Shown: positions 7,983 to 17,029 of the stretch, piece by piece | Layout: the number at the start of each line of letters is the position of its first letter | Position numbering within the stretch: the first letter of the stretch is position 1 | Origin: Halomarina oriensis | GTDB lineage: Archaea; Halobacteriota; Halobacteria; Halobacteriales; Haloarculaceae | Direction of reading: 5' to 3' | DNA length: 64,000 bases | Assembly (NCBI RefSeq): GCF_009791395.1 | Contig: NZ_WSZK01000007.1 | Span: forward strand, 78,466-142,465 | Notes under the pieces: model-generated | Seen by the model: only the letters and a program-made list of their open reading frames with translations | What the model was told of the DNA's origin: nothing | Databases searched by the model: none | Position numbers and translations under genes: made by a program

Positions 7983-9779
7983 ATGGCAAGCGACAGCAGT
8001 CGGCGCGACTACGGTGAGGTCCTCAGTCGTCGACAGATGCTGGCAGTCGCCGGAGCGTCCGGGATGGCTGCACTCGCAGGATGTGCAGGTGGCGACGACT
8101 CCGGCAACGACAGCGGGGACGGGAGTGGCGGTGGCGGGTCGAACGGAACCGGGTCCGGCAACGGGCAGGTGCAGGACGCGACGTTCCGCAACGCCTACAC
8201 CGGCAACCCGGTCGACCTCCACTTCAACTCCGCGGCGACTCAGAACTTCAGTTGGCCCGCCGGCCGGGCCGTCTTCGCGCCGTTCCTCAAGTACTCCTTC
8301 AACGAGTCGGAGTTCATCTACGGGGCGCTCGAGAACCTCGAGATCACCGAGGAGGACGTGACGCTGACGTTCCGCGAGGACCTGACGTGGTCGAACGGCG
8401 ACGACTGGACGACCGAGGACTTCGAGGTGCAGATTCAGCTCGCTCAGATGACCGAGAGCTCCATCTGGGGCTATCTCGACGACTACGAGATCGTCGACGA
8501 GCGGACGGCCCGACTCATCCTCTCGGGGCCGACCAACCCACAGATCGTCAAGTTCGAGCTGACGAACTTCTTCGTCGACACGAAAGCCGAGACTCACGAA
8601 CAGTGGCTGGACCGCCCCGTCGAGGAGTTCCTCCAGTGGGCGTGGGAGGACCCGGTCGCGAGCGCGATGTTCAGCTTCGTCAACAAGGACCAGCAGGCGT
8701 TCGAGTTCGAGCACAACCCCGAGTTCTACAACGCGGACAACGTCAACTTCTCGACGTACCTCATCGAGAGCTACGGTGGGAACACGGCCCAGCACCAGGC
8801 GCTCATCAACGGGCAGAACGTCGACGCGGCGACGAGTCTGTTCACGCCGCCCGAGATCGCCGAGCAGTTCCCCGGCAACGTCGTTGAGGTCAACATCCCC
8901 GCGAAGTGGGGCTACGGTATCGTCTTCAACCACAGCGACCCGCACTTCGGCAAGCGCGAGGTCCGACAGGCCATCGCCCACGTCATCAACCGACAGCAAC
9001 TCGTCGACAACGCGGGGCCGCGGACGAAGTTCGTCACGCCGACGCCGTGTGGTATCGCACCGCGTGACCAGGAGAACTGGCTCGATGACTGGTTCGGCGA
9101 CTTCGAGACGTACGGTCCCGAATCGAGCAACACCGAGCGAGCGACCGAACTGATGGAGGGGGCCGGCTACACCAAGGAGAACGGTACCTGGACGGCTGAG
9201 GACGGGACGACCCTCGGCGGCGAGTACGGCTCGCCGGCGGGCTGGACGGACTGGACGACGATGACACAGACGACCGTCGACCAGTTGAACAGCTTCGGGT
9301 TCGACTTCTCGGTCAGCACGCGACCGACCAACGACTGGTTCAGTCAGTACTCCCAGAGCAACTTCAAGCTGGGCTCGCTGTACTGGTTGCCGGGCGGGTC
9401 GCGTTCGGCGTTCCCGTACTTCCCGCTGTACTACCAGCTCTGGGCGACGGACATCGGTGGCGGGCACAACTACCGCGATATCGCCGACTCCGAACAGACC
9501 ATCCCGAGCCGAGACGGCGGCGAGATGACCATCAACCCGCTCGAAGTCACGACCCAGATCGCACAGCAGGCCTCCGAGGAGGACGCCCGCGAGTACGTCC
9601 AGCAGGCGGCGTGGCACAACCACATCGACCTCCCGTTCCTCGGGCTGGTCTCGAAGTTCGAGCAGTCGTGGGTCACCGACGACGAGTGGACCACCGCCGA
9701 GGAGGGGAGCACGAACCGCCGCGTCAAGTGGCCGCCGTTCTGGTGGGTCCACGAGGGCGAACTGCAGTACGACGGATAG
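7983..9779 (+). CDS. ABC transporter solute-binding protein, Opp/Dpp family (probable xylo-oligosaccharide binder)
   Basis: This 598-residue Tat-exported lipoprotein has SRRQML at residues 15-20 and a lipobox AGC at Cys34, then a Gly/Ser/Asn-rich linker. The body is a family 5 extracellular solute-binding protein; typical segments are VTLTFREDLTWSNGDDWT, FGKREVRQAIAHVINRQQLVDNAG and ATELMEGAGYTKENGTWTAEDG. Many archaeal members bind cello- or xylo-oligosaccharides rather than peptides. Location among xylanase, xylosidase and xylose catabolic genes supports that here, but the ligand is inferred. It is first in a five-part importer: 40 bases on come two permeases and a fused double ATPase. The start at 7983 puts the twin arginines at the normal distance from the N-terminus. 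Confidence 0.85.
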   Translation: MASDSSRRDYGEVLSRRQMLAVAGASGMAALAGCAGGDDSGNDSGDGSGGGGSNGTGSGNGQVQDATFRNAYTGNPVDLHFNSAATQNFSWPAGRAVFAPFLKYSFNESEFIYGALENLEITEEDVTLTFREDLTWSNGDDWTTEDFEVQIQLAQMTESSIWGYLDDYEIVDERTARLILSGPTNPQIVKFELTNFFVDTKAETHEQWLDRPVEEFLQWAWEDPVASAMFSFVNKDQQAFEFEHNPEFYNADNVNFSTYLIESYGGNTAQHQALINGQNVDAATSLFTPPEIAEQFPGNVVEVNIPAKWGYGIVFNHSDPHFGKREVRQAIAHVINRQQLVDNAGPRTKFVTPTPCGIAPRDQENWLDDWFGDFETYGPESSNTERATELMEGAGYTKENGTWTAEDGTTLGGEYGSPAGWTDWTTMTQTTVDQLNSFGFDFSVSTRPTNDWFSQYSQSNFKLGSLYWLPGGSRSAFPYFPLYYQLWATDIGGGHNYRDIADSEQTIPSRDGGEMTINPLEVTTQIAQQASEEDAREYVQQAAWHNHIDLPFLGLVSKFEQSWVTDDEWTTAEEGSTNRRVKWPPFWWVHEGELQYDG

Positions 9780-9819
9780 CTCGGTAACCTTTAACTATCG
9801 TACTTGAGAGAACCAGACA

Positions 9820-10818
9820 ATGAACTACTACCTCAGACGCACAGCCAGGATACCCCTGACGGTTCTCGCCGTGATCACGCTCACGTTCGGGCTGATTCGC
9901 CTGCTCCCGGGCGGCCCGTTCACGCAGCTTCGAATCCAGCTCATCCGGCAGGGCGTTCCGGTCGAACAGGTCAACGCGCGCATCGAGGCGCTCCAGAACA
10001 TCCGTCCCGACGCACCGCTGTGGCAACAGTACCTCGACTACCTCGCCGGGGTCGTCACCCTCGACCTGGGGGAGTCCATCTCGCTCGGCCAGCCGGTCAT
10101 GGACGTCATCGCCCGCGCGCTCCCGTGGACGGTGTTCCTCGTGGTCACCTCGACCGTCCTGATGTTCGTCATCGGCGTGCTCATCGGTGCCGTGCAGGCG
10201 TACTGGGAGGGCTCGCGGTTCGACAAGACGTTCTCCGGCGCGTCCATCTTCCTGATGGCGGTGCCGTCGTTCATCTTCGCCGTCGTCTTCCTGTTCTTCC
10301 TCGCGTACCAGTGGAGCCTGTTCCCGACGGGGTTCGCGTCCGCACGCGGGGTCGAGTCCGGGTTCACCTTCGAGTACTTCGCCAGCGTCGTCCACCACGC
10401 CACGCTCCCGATCCTCGCGTTCACCATCGGCGGCATCGGGTCGACGGCGCTCAACATGCGCGGGAACAGCATCCAGGTGCTCGGTGAGGAGTACGTCGAG
10501 GTCGCCCGACTTCGGGGGCTCTCCGACGGGCGTATCGCCACGCGTTACGTGGCGCAGAACGCCATCCTCCCGATGTACACCGGGCTGTTGTTGCTCATCG
10601 GCTTCCGTCTCGGCGGCACGGTCGTCCTCGAAGAGATCTTCTCGTACCCCGGGCTGGGCTACTACCTCATCTCGGCGCTCGAAGCGAACGACTACCCGTT
10701 GATGATGGGGTGTTTCCTCGTCATCACCGTCACGCTGGTCGTCGCGGTCTACATCGCCGACCTGACGTACGGGTTCATCGACCCGCGTATCAGCGCAGGT
10801 GACGCAGATGGCTACTGA
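9820..10818 (+). CDS. ABC importer permease, DppB/OppB type
   Basis: The 332-residue integral membrane protein has about six transmembrane helices. The N-terminal MNYYLRRTARIPLTVLAVITLTFGLIRLLPGGPF is the hallmark start of DppB/OppB proteins. The cytoplasmic EAA coupling loop reads EYVEVARLRGLSDGRIATRYVAQNAILP. It forms the translocation channel with the next permease. The gene follows the binding protein by 40 bases and its 3' end overlaps the next gene. Confidence 0.88.
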   Translation: MNYYLRRTARIPLTVLAVITLTFGLIRLLPGGPFTQLRIQLIRQGVPVEQVNARIEALQNIRPDAPLWQQYLDYLAGVVTLDLGESISLGQPVMDVIARALPWTVFLVVTSTVLMFVIGVLIGAVQAYWEGSRFDKTFSGASIFLMAVPSFIFAVVFLFFLAYQWSLFPTGFASARGVESGFTFEYFASVVHHATLPILAFTIGGIGSTALNMRGNSIQVLGEEYVEVARLRGLSDGRIATRYVAQNAILPMYTGLLLLIGFRLGGTVVLEEIFSYPGLGYYLISALEANDYPLMMGCFLVITVTLVVAVYIADLTYGFIDPRISAGDADGY

Positions 10819-11830
10819 GACGGACTCCCAGTCCTCTTCGGAGGAGATCGACTGGCGCTCGGAGTCGTCGTCCGCCGAGATGACCCGGCGCGACCGAGCC
10901 GAGGAGTTCTACCGCCGCTGGGTGTACGAACCGGTCGTCATCGCGTGGTCCGACGTGCGGACGCGCCTCGGTATCCTCATCCTCGGGGGATACCTGCTCA
11001 TGGCGGCCGTCGACGTGTTCGGACTCTGGCGGAATCCGAGCACGAACCAGGCCCCACAGCTACTCCCGCCGTTCGAGAACTGGTCGTTCCCGCTCGGAAC
11101 GACGAACTCGGGCGTCGACCTGCTGGCGCTCATCATCGACTCGACGCCGTTCATCCTGCTGATGGTGCTCGCGGGCGGGGTCTGGGCGACCAGCCTCGCC
11201 GTCGTCGTCGGCACCGTCTCGGGGTACAAGGGCGGGCGTGTCGACACCGCCATCACGTCGGTGTCGGACTTCTTCATGGCCATCCCCGGCCTCCCGCTGG
11301 TCATCGTGCTGGCCATCGCGCTGAGTCCGGAGAACCCCATCCTCCTCGGCGTCGTCCTCACGATCAACTACTGGGCCGGACTGGGTCGTTCGATACGGTC
11401 ACAGGTCCTCTCGATACGGGAAGCGAGCTACGTCGAAGCCTCCCGAACGATGGGGACCAGCACGCCCAGAATCATCGTCAAGGACGTCCTCCCCAACATC
11501 ATGCCGTACGTGATGGTCAACTTCGTGCTCGCCGCACGCTACACCATCTTCGCCTCGGTCGGCCTCTACTTCATCGGGGTCCTGCCGTACACCGGGCAGA
11601 ACTGGGGCGTCACGCTGAACAACGCGTACTACCAGGGCGGGCTGTTCACGACGGAAGCGCTGCACTGGCTCCTCGTGCCGATGATCGCTATCGTCGGCCT
11701 CGCGTTCGGCCTCATCCTGCTGAGCCAGGGGATGGACCGCATCTTCAACCCACGGGTCCGAACCCGGCTCTCGGGTGAATCGGAGTCCGTCGAGGAAGAC
11801 GAGAACACGACCACGACGGGGATGTTTTAG
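10808..11830 (+). CDS. ABC importer permease, DppC/OppC type
   Basis: The 340-residue permease has a ~45-residue charged cytoplasmic N-terminus, then about six transmembrane helices. The EAA loop is IREASYVEASRTMGTSTPRIIVKDVLPNIMP. The region PFENWSFPLGTTNSGVDLLALII corresponds to the conserved 'HPLGTDxxGRDxLSRLI' of DppC. An in-frame GTG at 10799 could add three residues. Either start overlaps the DppB stop (10818), indicating translational coupling. Confidence 0.87.
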   Translation: MATETDSQSSSEEIDWRSESSSAEMTRRDRAEEFYRRWVYEPVVIAWSDVRTRLGILILGGYLLMAAVDVFGLWRNPSTNQAPQLLPPFENWSFPLGTTNSGVDLLALIIDSTPFILLMVLAGGVWATSLAVVVGTVSGYKGGRVDTAITSVSDFFMAIPGLPLVIVLAIALSPENPILLGVVLTINYWAGLGRSIRSQVLSIREASYVEASRTMGTSTPRIIVKDVLPNIMPYVMVNFVLAARYTIFASVGLYFIGVLPYTGQNWGVTLNNAYYQGGLFTTEALHWLLVPMIAIVGLAFGLILLSQGMDRIFNPRVRTRLSGESESVEEDENTTTTGMF

Positions 11831-14047
11831 ATGGCAACCGACAGTACACAGTCGACCACGACCGCATCGGACGGGGTCAGCGACCCGATCCTCGAGATTC
11901 GCAACGCGAGCGTCAGCTACAACGACGGCGAGACACGCGTCCTCGAAGACGTCTCCGTCGACATCGACAGACGAGAGGTGCTCGGCATCGTCGGCGAGAG
12001 CGGGAGCGGCAAGTCGATGTTCGCCTCCGCGCTGCTGGACGCCGTTCCGGACCCCGGCCGACTCACCGGGCAGATAACGTACCACCGGGAGAACGGCGAC
12101 ACCGTCGACGTGCTGGAGTTGAGCGACGAGGAACTCCGTCAGTTCCGCTGGGAGGAGATATCGATGGTGTTCCAGGGTGCGATGAGTTCGTTCAACCCGA
12201 CGATGGAGGTCGGCGCGCACTTCAAGGAGACGCTGAAGACCCACGACCGAAACGTCTCGGAGGGGATGGCGTTCGCGCGTGAACTCCTCGAGAACCTCTA
12301 CCTGGAACCGGAGCGTGTGCTCAACGCCTACCCGCACGAGCTCTCGGGCGGGATGCAACAGCGTGCGCTCATCGCGCTGAGCATGGTGTTGAACCCGGAG
12401 GTGCTGGTGATGGACGAGCCGACGGCTGCACTCGACCTGCTGATGCAGCGGTCCATCCTCCGACTGCTCGACAACCTGCAGTCGGAGTACGACCTCACCA
12501 TCGTCTTCATCACCCACGACCTGCCGCTGGTCGCGGCGCTCGCCGACCGGATGGCCATCATCTACGCCTTCCAGTTCGCCGAGATCGGGCCGCGAGACGA
12601 GATCATCGGCAACTCCGCACATCCGTACACGCGGAAGTTGCTGAACGCGACGCCGAACCTCGACGCGCCTCTGGAGGAGATGCAACCCATCGAGGGCGAG
12701 GGCCCGGCCCCGGTCAACGTCCCCTCGGGCTGTCGGTTCCACCCACGCTGTCCGCTCGCGACCGAGGAGTGTCGCGTCGAGGACCCACCGCTGGAGTCGT
12801 TCGACCGCCACTACCCGGACCACCGGGCGGCGTGTCACCACCGAGAGGAGGCGCGCGAGGAGATACCGCTGAACTTCGGCGAGGGGGCCCAGCAGTTCGA
12901 CCACCAGCCGTCGGAGTCGGTGGCGAGTACGGCCTCGACCGGACGACCCCGGACCGGCGACGAACCGCCGCTGTTGCGGGCCGACGACGTCGAGGTCCAC
13001 TTCGAACAGTCCCAGGGCCTGCTCGAACGGTTCGGGGGGCCTCCGGAGGTGGTCCGTGCCGTCGACGGCGTCTCGCTCGACATCCAGGAGCAGGACCTCG
13101 TCTGCCTCCTCGGCGAGAGCGGGTGTGGCAAGACCACGTTCGGGAAGACGCTCATCGGCCTCCAGAAGCCGACCGGCGGGGCCGTCGAGTACCGCGGTCA
13201 GGACATCTGGGAGGCCAGCGGGAGCACGGACGTCACACGCGACGAGATTCGCGCCGCGCTCCAGATCATCCACCAGGACCCCGGCGCGGCGCTCAACCCG
13301 AACCGCCGCATCGTGGACATCCTCTCGGAACCGCTGCGACACACCCACCCGAACGTCGGTCGCAACGAGCGCCGGAGTCGCATCCACTCGTTGCTCGAAC
13401 GCGTCGGCATGAATCCGGCGGACGACTTCATGGGACGGTACCCCCACCAGCTCTCCGGTGGGGAGAAACAGCGTGTCGCGCTCGCGCGTGCGCTACTGAT
13501 GAACCCCAACGCCATCCTCGCCGACGAGGCCATCAGCGCCGTCGACGTCTCGCTGCGTATCGAGATCATGGACCTGATGCTCGAACTCCAGTCGGAGTTC
13601 GACACCTCGTTCCTGTTCATCAGTCACGACCTCTCGAACGCGCGGTACTTCGCGGAGCACGGCGACGGCCGCATCGCCGTCATGTACCTCGGCGAGATCG
13701 TGGAGATCGGGACCGCAGAGCGCCTCATCCACGACCCTCGCCACCCGTACACGGAGGTCCTGCGCTGGGCGACCCCGAGTCTCGACCTGGATGACATGGA
13801 GGCCTCCGACCCACCCATCCGCGAGGTGGACGTGCCGGACCCGGTCGACCCGCCTTCGGGCTGTCGGTTCCACACGCGCTGTCCCGTCGCTCGGGAAGCC
13901 TGCCGCGAGGAGCACCCCGACCTGGAGGGGCTCGACGACGCGCCCGGCAAGGCCGCCTGCTTCCGCGAGGACCCGAACCACGCCTACTGGGACAGCGAAC
14001 CGCTCGAAGGGGCCGAAGAGTCCGACGACGTCCTCGCCGACGACTGA
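11831..14047 (+). CDS. Fused double ATPase (DppD-DppF) of the ABC importer
   Basis: The 738-residue protein contains two complete ABC ATPase domains in one chain. Domain 1 has Walker A GESGSGKS (55-62), signature LSGGMQQR (171-178) and Walker B VLVMDEP (191-197). Domain 2 has Walker A GESGCGKTT (428-436), signature LSGGEKQR (from 541) and ILADEAISAVD. Each ends with the cysteine-rich oligopeptide-transporter tail (CRFHPRCPLATEEC near 300, CRFHTRCPVAREAC near 680). In most bacteria these are separate DppD and DppF subunits, so the fusion supplies both nucleotide-binding domains. Domain 2's D-loop region has Ala in ADEAIS where Pro is usual. The gene abuts the DppC stop directly. Confidence 0.9.
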   Translation: MATDSTQSTTTASDGVSDPILEIRNASVSYNDGETRVLEDVSVDIDRREVLGIVGESGSGKSMFASALLDAVPDPGRLTGQITYHRENGDTVDVLELSDEELRQFRWEEISMVFQGAMSSFNPTMEVGAHFKETLKTHDRNVSEGMAFARELLENLYLEPERVLNAYPHELSGGMQQRALIALSMVLNPEVLVMDEPTAALDLLMQRSILRLLDNLQSEYDLTIVFITHDLPLVAALADRMAIIYAFQFAEIGPRDEIIGNSAHPYTRKLLNATPNLDAPLEEMQPIEGEGPAPVNVPSGCRFHPRCPLATEECRVEDPPLESFDRHYPDHRAACHHREEAREEIPLNFGEGAQQFDHQPSESVASTASTGRPRTGDEPPLLRADDVEVHFEQSQGLLERFGGPPEVVRAVDGVSLDIQEQDLVCLLGESGCGKTTFGKTLIGLQKPTGGAVEYRGQDIWEASGSTDVTRDEIRAALQIIHQDPGAALNPNRRIVDILSEPLRHTHPNVGRNERRSRIHSLLERVGMNPADDFMGRYPHQLSGGEKQRVALARALLMNPNAILADEAISAVDVSLRIEIMDLMLELQSEFDTSFLFISHDLSNARYFAEHGDGRIAVMYLGEIVEIGTAERLIHDPRHPYTEVLRWATPSLDLDDMEASDPPIREVDVPDPVDPPSGCRFHTRCPVAREACREEHPDLEGLDDAPGKAACFREDPNHAYWDSEPLEGAEESDDVLADD

Positions 14048-14134
14048 CGGGGCCCACCCCGCCGCAGTTCCCCGTCGTTCGGCCCGCGTCGAACAGCGAC
14101 AACGGTATCACTCGCCGGTCGAGTAGCCGACAGC

Positions 14135-14485
14135 ATGGAACGCTACGAACCGGAGACCCACGACGGGACGCTGTCCCTCGTCGGTGACGGCGACCGCGTC
14201 GAGGTCGGTTCGCTCGACGACGTCGTGGCCGCCGTCGGCGGAGCGACCTACACCATCGAGTACGACGAGCGCCAGCGCAAACAGCCGTGGCTGGACACCG
14301 ACGACGGGCGACTCGACGTCGACGTTCGGGACGCGGTGACCTCCCTGAAACACACGCCGGAACTGGTCGACGAACTCCGCGACCACGACCTGAGCACCGA
14401 GCGGTACGGCCTCCCCGAGCGGACCGTGGTGTTCGCCGATCGGTTCGTCGACATCCTCGAACGGCAGGGAAGAGAGCACGAGTGA
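14135..14485 (+). CDS. Hypothetical acidic protein
   Basis: This 116-residue soluble acidic protein has no family that I recognise. Notable segments are a central YTIEYDERQRKQPWLDTDDGRLDVDVRDAV and a C-terminal helix (VVFADRFVDILERQ). There is no signal peptide, membrane segment or metal motif. It lies 87 bases after the transporter operon and convergent to the xylose dehydrogenase gene. The consistent codon use and compact fold-like pattern support a real gene. Confidence 0.55.
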   Translation: MERYEPETHDGTLSLVGDGDRVEVGSLDDVVAAVGGATYTIEYDERQRKQPWLDTDDGRLDVDVRDAVTSLKHTPELVDELRDHDLSTERYGLPERTVVFADRFVDILERQGREHE

Positions 14486-14524
14486 GCGCGTCGGCGTCGT
14501 CGTGCGGAGCGGGTCGGTCGCCGT

Positions 14525-15622
14525 TCAGTCGTCGAGTCCGCCGCCCGCGACGTCGACGCTCTCGCCGGTCTCGCCGGCCTCGTAGACGGCGGCGGCGGCC
14601 CGGAGGTCGAGGAGGCCGTGCTGGGCGTCGGCGTGTGGCGGTTCGTCGCTGAGCAGGCAGTCCGCGAAGTAGTCGAACTCCTCGGTCATCTGGTTGACCG
14701 TCGGAACTCGAATCTCGGCGGTCGTCTCCCCGCGTCGGACGGTCATCGTGCGGGTCTGGTCGGGGTAGAACACCGGTTCGACGTCGATCTCGCCTTCGGT
14801 CCCGAGGACCCGGAAGTGACTGGCACGCTGGGCGTTCTGACTCGCGGTACAGCTGCCGTCGGTGCCGTCGTCGAACGTGAACTCGAACCGGGCGTGTTCG
14901 TCGGGGACGTCGGCGAACGCCTCGCTCTCGCTCCGGAGTCGAGCACCGACCGACACCGGGTCGGCGTCGAGGACGAACCGGGCGGTGTTGAGCGGGTAGA
15001 TACCGAGGTCCATCACCGTCGCGCCGTAGCCGGTGAGGTCGGGGTTCAGCCGCCACTGGTCGGGATTCGGGATGACGTCGAGGAGCGGCTGGGACATGTG
15101 GCCGTGGACCTGGACGGGCGTGCCGATGTGGCCGCCGGTGACGAGTTCGCGCGCGCGGCGAATCACGGGGTCGGTCTGCATCCGGTAGGCGACCATCAGC
15201 GGGATGTCCGCCGCCTCGCTGACCTCGACGACCCGTTCGGCCCGCTCGACGGTCGCTTCCATCGGTTTCTCACAGAGGACGGCCTTCCCGAACTCGGCGG
15301 CCGCCTCCACGTACGGGAGGTGGAGCGCGTTCGGCGTGACGACGTAGACGGCGTCGTAGGCGTCGGTCGCCGTCCCGTCGCGGAACTCGTCGTAGGTGAG
15401 CGCGTCGGTGACGGTGTCGCTGTCGGCGGCGACCCGTTCGGCCTTCTCGGTCGACCCGCTGACGACGACGGTCGTCTCGCAGAACGTCGAGGACTCGATG
15501 GCCGGCATCGCCTCCTCGCGCGTCCACCAGCCGAGGCCGACGAGTGCGAACCGAACCGTCCCCTCCTCGGCGCGTTGCCAGTCCCGTCGATCGAACTCGT
15601 CGACCGATAGCTCGATGGTCAT
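14525..15622 (-). CDS. xacA: D-xylose 1-dehydrogenase (NADP+), Gfo/Idh/MocA family
   Basis: The 365-residue oxidoreductase closely follows, from memory, the haloarchaeal xylose dehydrogenases of Haloarcula marismortui and Haloferax volcanii. Shared features include FDRRDWQ (10-16), [11 protein letters not shown] (24-34, nucleotide-binding loop), [29 protein letters not shown] (117-125, catalytic Lys119) and [14 protein letters not shown]. It oxidises D-xylose (and probably L-arabinose) to the lactone with NADP+, the first step of the oxidative pentose pathway in the cytoplasm. An ATG 27 bases further upstream is in frame, but 15622 is preferred because a TATA-like element sits 23-30 bases before it and the leaderless spacing fits. 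Confidence 0.88.
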   Translation of the reverse strand: MTIELSVDEFDRRDWQRAEEGTVRFALVGLGWWTREEAMPAIESSTFCETTVVVSGSTEKAERVAADSDTVTDALTYDEFRDGTATDAYDAVYVVTPNALHLPYVEAAAEFGKAVLCEKPMEATVERAERVVEVSEAADIPLMVAYRMQTDPVIRRARELVTGGHIGTPVQVHGHMSQPLLDVIPNPDQWRLNPDLTGYGATVMDLGIYPLNTARFVLDADPVSVGARLRSESEAFADVPDEHARFEFTFDDGTDGSCTASQNAQRASHFRVLGTEGEIDVEPVFYPDQTRTMTVRRGETTAEIRVPTVNQMTEEFDYFADCLLSDEPPHADAQHGLLDLRAAAAVYEAGETGESVDVAGGGLDD

Positions 15623-15644
15623 ACCCTCCCGTGTGACCGTCGCG

Positions 15645-15652
15645 TACAAATA
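15645..15652 (-). promoter_or_regulatory. TATA-like box of the xylose dehydrogenase gene
   Basis: On the minus strand TATTTGTA lies 23-30 bases before the ATG at 15622, fixing that start as the likely leaderless one. Confidence 0.55.
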
Positions 15653-15759
15653 GCCTCGTGCCTCGGCGTTTCTTCGTGGTGTAGCCGGGTCACCACCGTG
15701 CCGTCAGGTACTGCCGTAGGGCGAAGACCCAAGCCGCGAGGTGCCCCCAGCATCGAGCG

Positions 15760-15864
15760 ATGGTTTCGAACTGCCCGCACTGTGAGGGCGTGGTCGAGCG
15801 GACCGACCGTGGGGACCTCGTCTGTGGAGCGTGTGGCTTCGTCCCGCCCCACGGCGCGGACTGA
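15760..15864 (+). CDS. 34-residue zinc-finger micro-protein
   Basis: An ATG at 15760 opens a 34-codon frame ending at TGA 15864. The product has two CxxC knuckles, CPHC at residues 5-8 and CGAC at 22-25, with the spacing of a single zinc ribbon. Haloarchaea encode many CPxCG-related zinc-finger proteins under 60 residues, some required for swarming or biofilm formation. This one looks like a minimal member, but its role is unknown. It is isolated between two convergent or co-directional sugar oxidoreductase genes, with 137 bases to the xylose dehydrogenase start. Confidence 0.7.
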   Translation: MVSNCPHCEGVVERTDRGDLVCGACGFVPPHGAD

Positions 15865-15965
15865 ACCCGACGCCCCCGAGCGAGCGCCGTCGACCCGTCG
15901 TCGGTCGACCGGGAGCGACGCGTCCGTTCCGGGGTTCGACTCCCCGTGTGGACCCGACCGACCGG

Positions 15966-16880
15966 TCAGCCGAACGACGGCCCCTCGACGGACTCGTCTT
16001 CCGCCTCGCGCCAGCTGTGTTCGGGAGTCCATCCAAGTTCCGCGGCGGCCTTCTCGATGGAGAACGCCGACTCCTCGCCGCTCAGGTCACAGGGGGTCGG
16101 GAGGTCCCCGCCGGTGACGGCCTCGAACAGCCGTTCGGTCTCGACGCCGACGTAGTTGTCCGCGGCGTGTCCGTGGTACGCCTCGTGGCCGTCGACCGTC
16201 GTCCGGACCGAGCGGACGAACAGGTCCGCGAGGTCACGGACGTCGACGTACGACCAGAAGTTCCCGGCTCCGGGAACCTTCGTGCCCGGTTCGACGTCGT
16301 CGATATCCACGCGGTTCGTCGCCGCGAGATACTCGCCGGGGTACTGGACCCACGAGGGCCGAATCGACGCGACCTGTACGCCGTACTTCCGCGTGACCGC
16401 CTTCGCCACGGCCTCGCCGGCTTCTTTCGACGTTCCGTAGGGGTCCTCCGGGCGCATGGGGTGGGACTCGTCGATGGGGAGGTACTCCGGGAGCAGCAAC
16501 TCCCCGGAGAACGGGAAGCCGTAGGCGGACTCGCTGGACGCCCACGAGACGCGTGCGCCGACCCGTCCCGCGGCGGTGAGAACGTTGTACGTCGAGAGCG
16601 TGTTGTTCTCGAACACCCGGACGCCCGCGTGCTCGGTCGGGTCGGGAATCGCCGCGATGTGGACCACCGCGTCGGGGTCGACGTCCGCCAGCAGGTCGAA
16701 CGTCTCCCCGGCGTCGGTGAGGTCCGCAGCGAAAAAGCGGACGTTCCCGGCTGCCTCGGTCGGCGTGTGTCGGTCGATACAGACTACCTCGTCGCCGTCC
16801 CGTGCGAACCGGTCGACGACCCAGCGGCCGACCCCGCCGAGGCCGCCGGTCACCGCGACGACGTCAGATTGGTCGCTCAT
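15966..16880 (-). CDS. NAD-dependent SDR epimerase/dehydratase, uronate dehydrogenase-like
   Basis: The 304-residue extended SDR has the nucleotide loop TGGLGGVG (about 10-17), VDPDAVVHIAAIPDP, active-site YGTSKE (Tyr and Lys of YxxxK) and ASIRPSWVQYP. Such proteins act on nucleotide sugars as 4-epimerases or on free uronates as uronate dehydrogenases. The adjacent uronate isomerase favours a sugar-acid role, but the sequence alone does not separate these. The ATG at 16880 is preferred over 16910 because the Rossmann strand then starts at the usual position. It is divergent from the Gfo/Idh gene at 17030. Confidence 0.75.
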   Translation of the reverse strand: MSDQSDVVAVTGGLGGVGRWVVDRFARDGDEVVCIDRHTPTEAAGNVRFFAADLTDAGETFDLLADVDPDAVVHIAAIPDPTEHAGVRVFENNTLSTYNVLTAAGRVGARVSWASSESAYGFPFSGELLLPEYLPIDESHPMRPEDPYGTSKEAGEAVAKAVTRKYGVQVASIRPSWVQYPGEYLAATNRVDIDDVEPGTKVPGAGNFWSYVDVRDLADLFVRSVRTTVDGHEAYHGHAADNYVGVETERLFEAVTGGDLPTPCDLSGEESAFSIEKAAAELGWTPEHSWREAEDESVEGPSFG

Positions 16881-17029
16881 CGTCCGCCGTTCGGCCGACT
16901 CCGCCATCAATCACCGGGGTCGGACGTCCCCCGAGACACGGGTGCCGGACACTCCCACGGACCACGGGTCGACGTGGGTCGGTTGCCGGTTTCGGTACGG
17001 TGAATCGTCCCGTCCCGAAACCCCGTCGT

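Noticed and set aside
15929..15945. tRNA T-arm-like sequence (CGGGG TTCGACT CCCCG)
   Set aside because: No matching acceptor stem, D arm or anticodon arm could be found upstream, so it is not a tRNA. It may be a chance palindrome.
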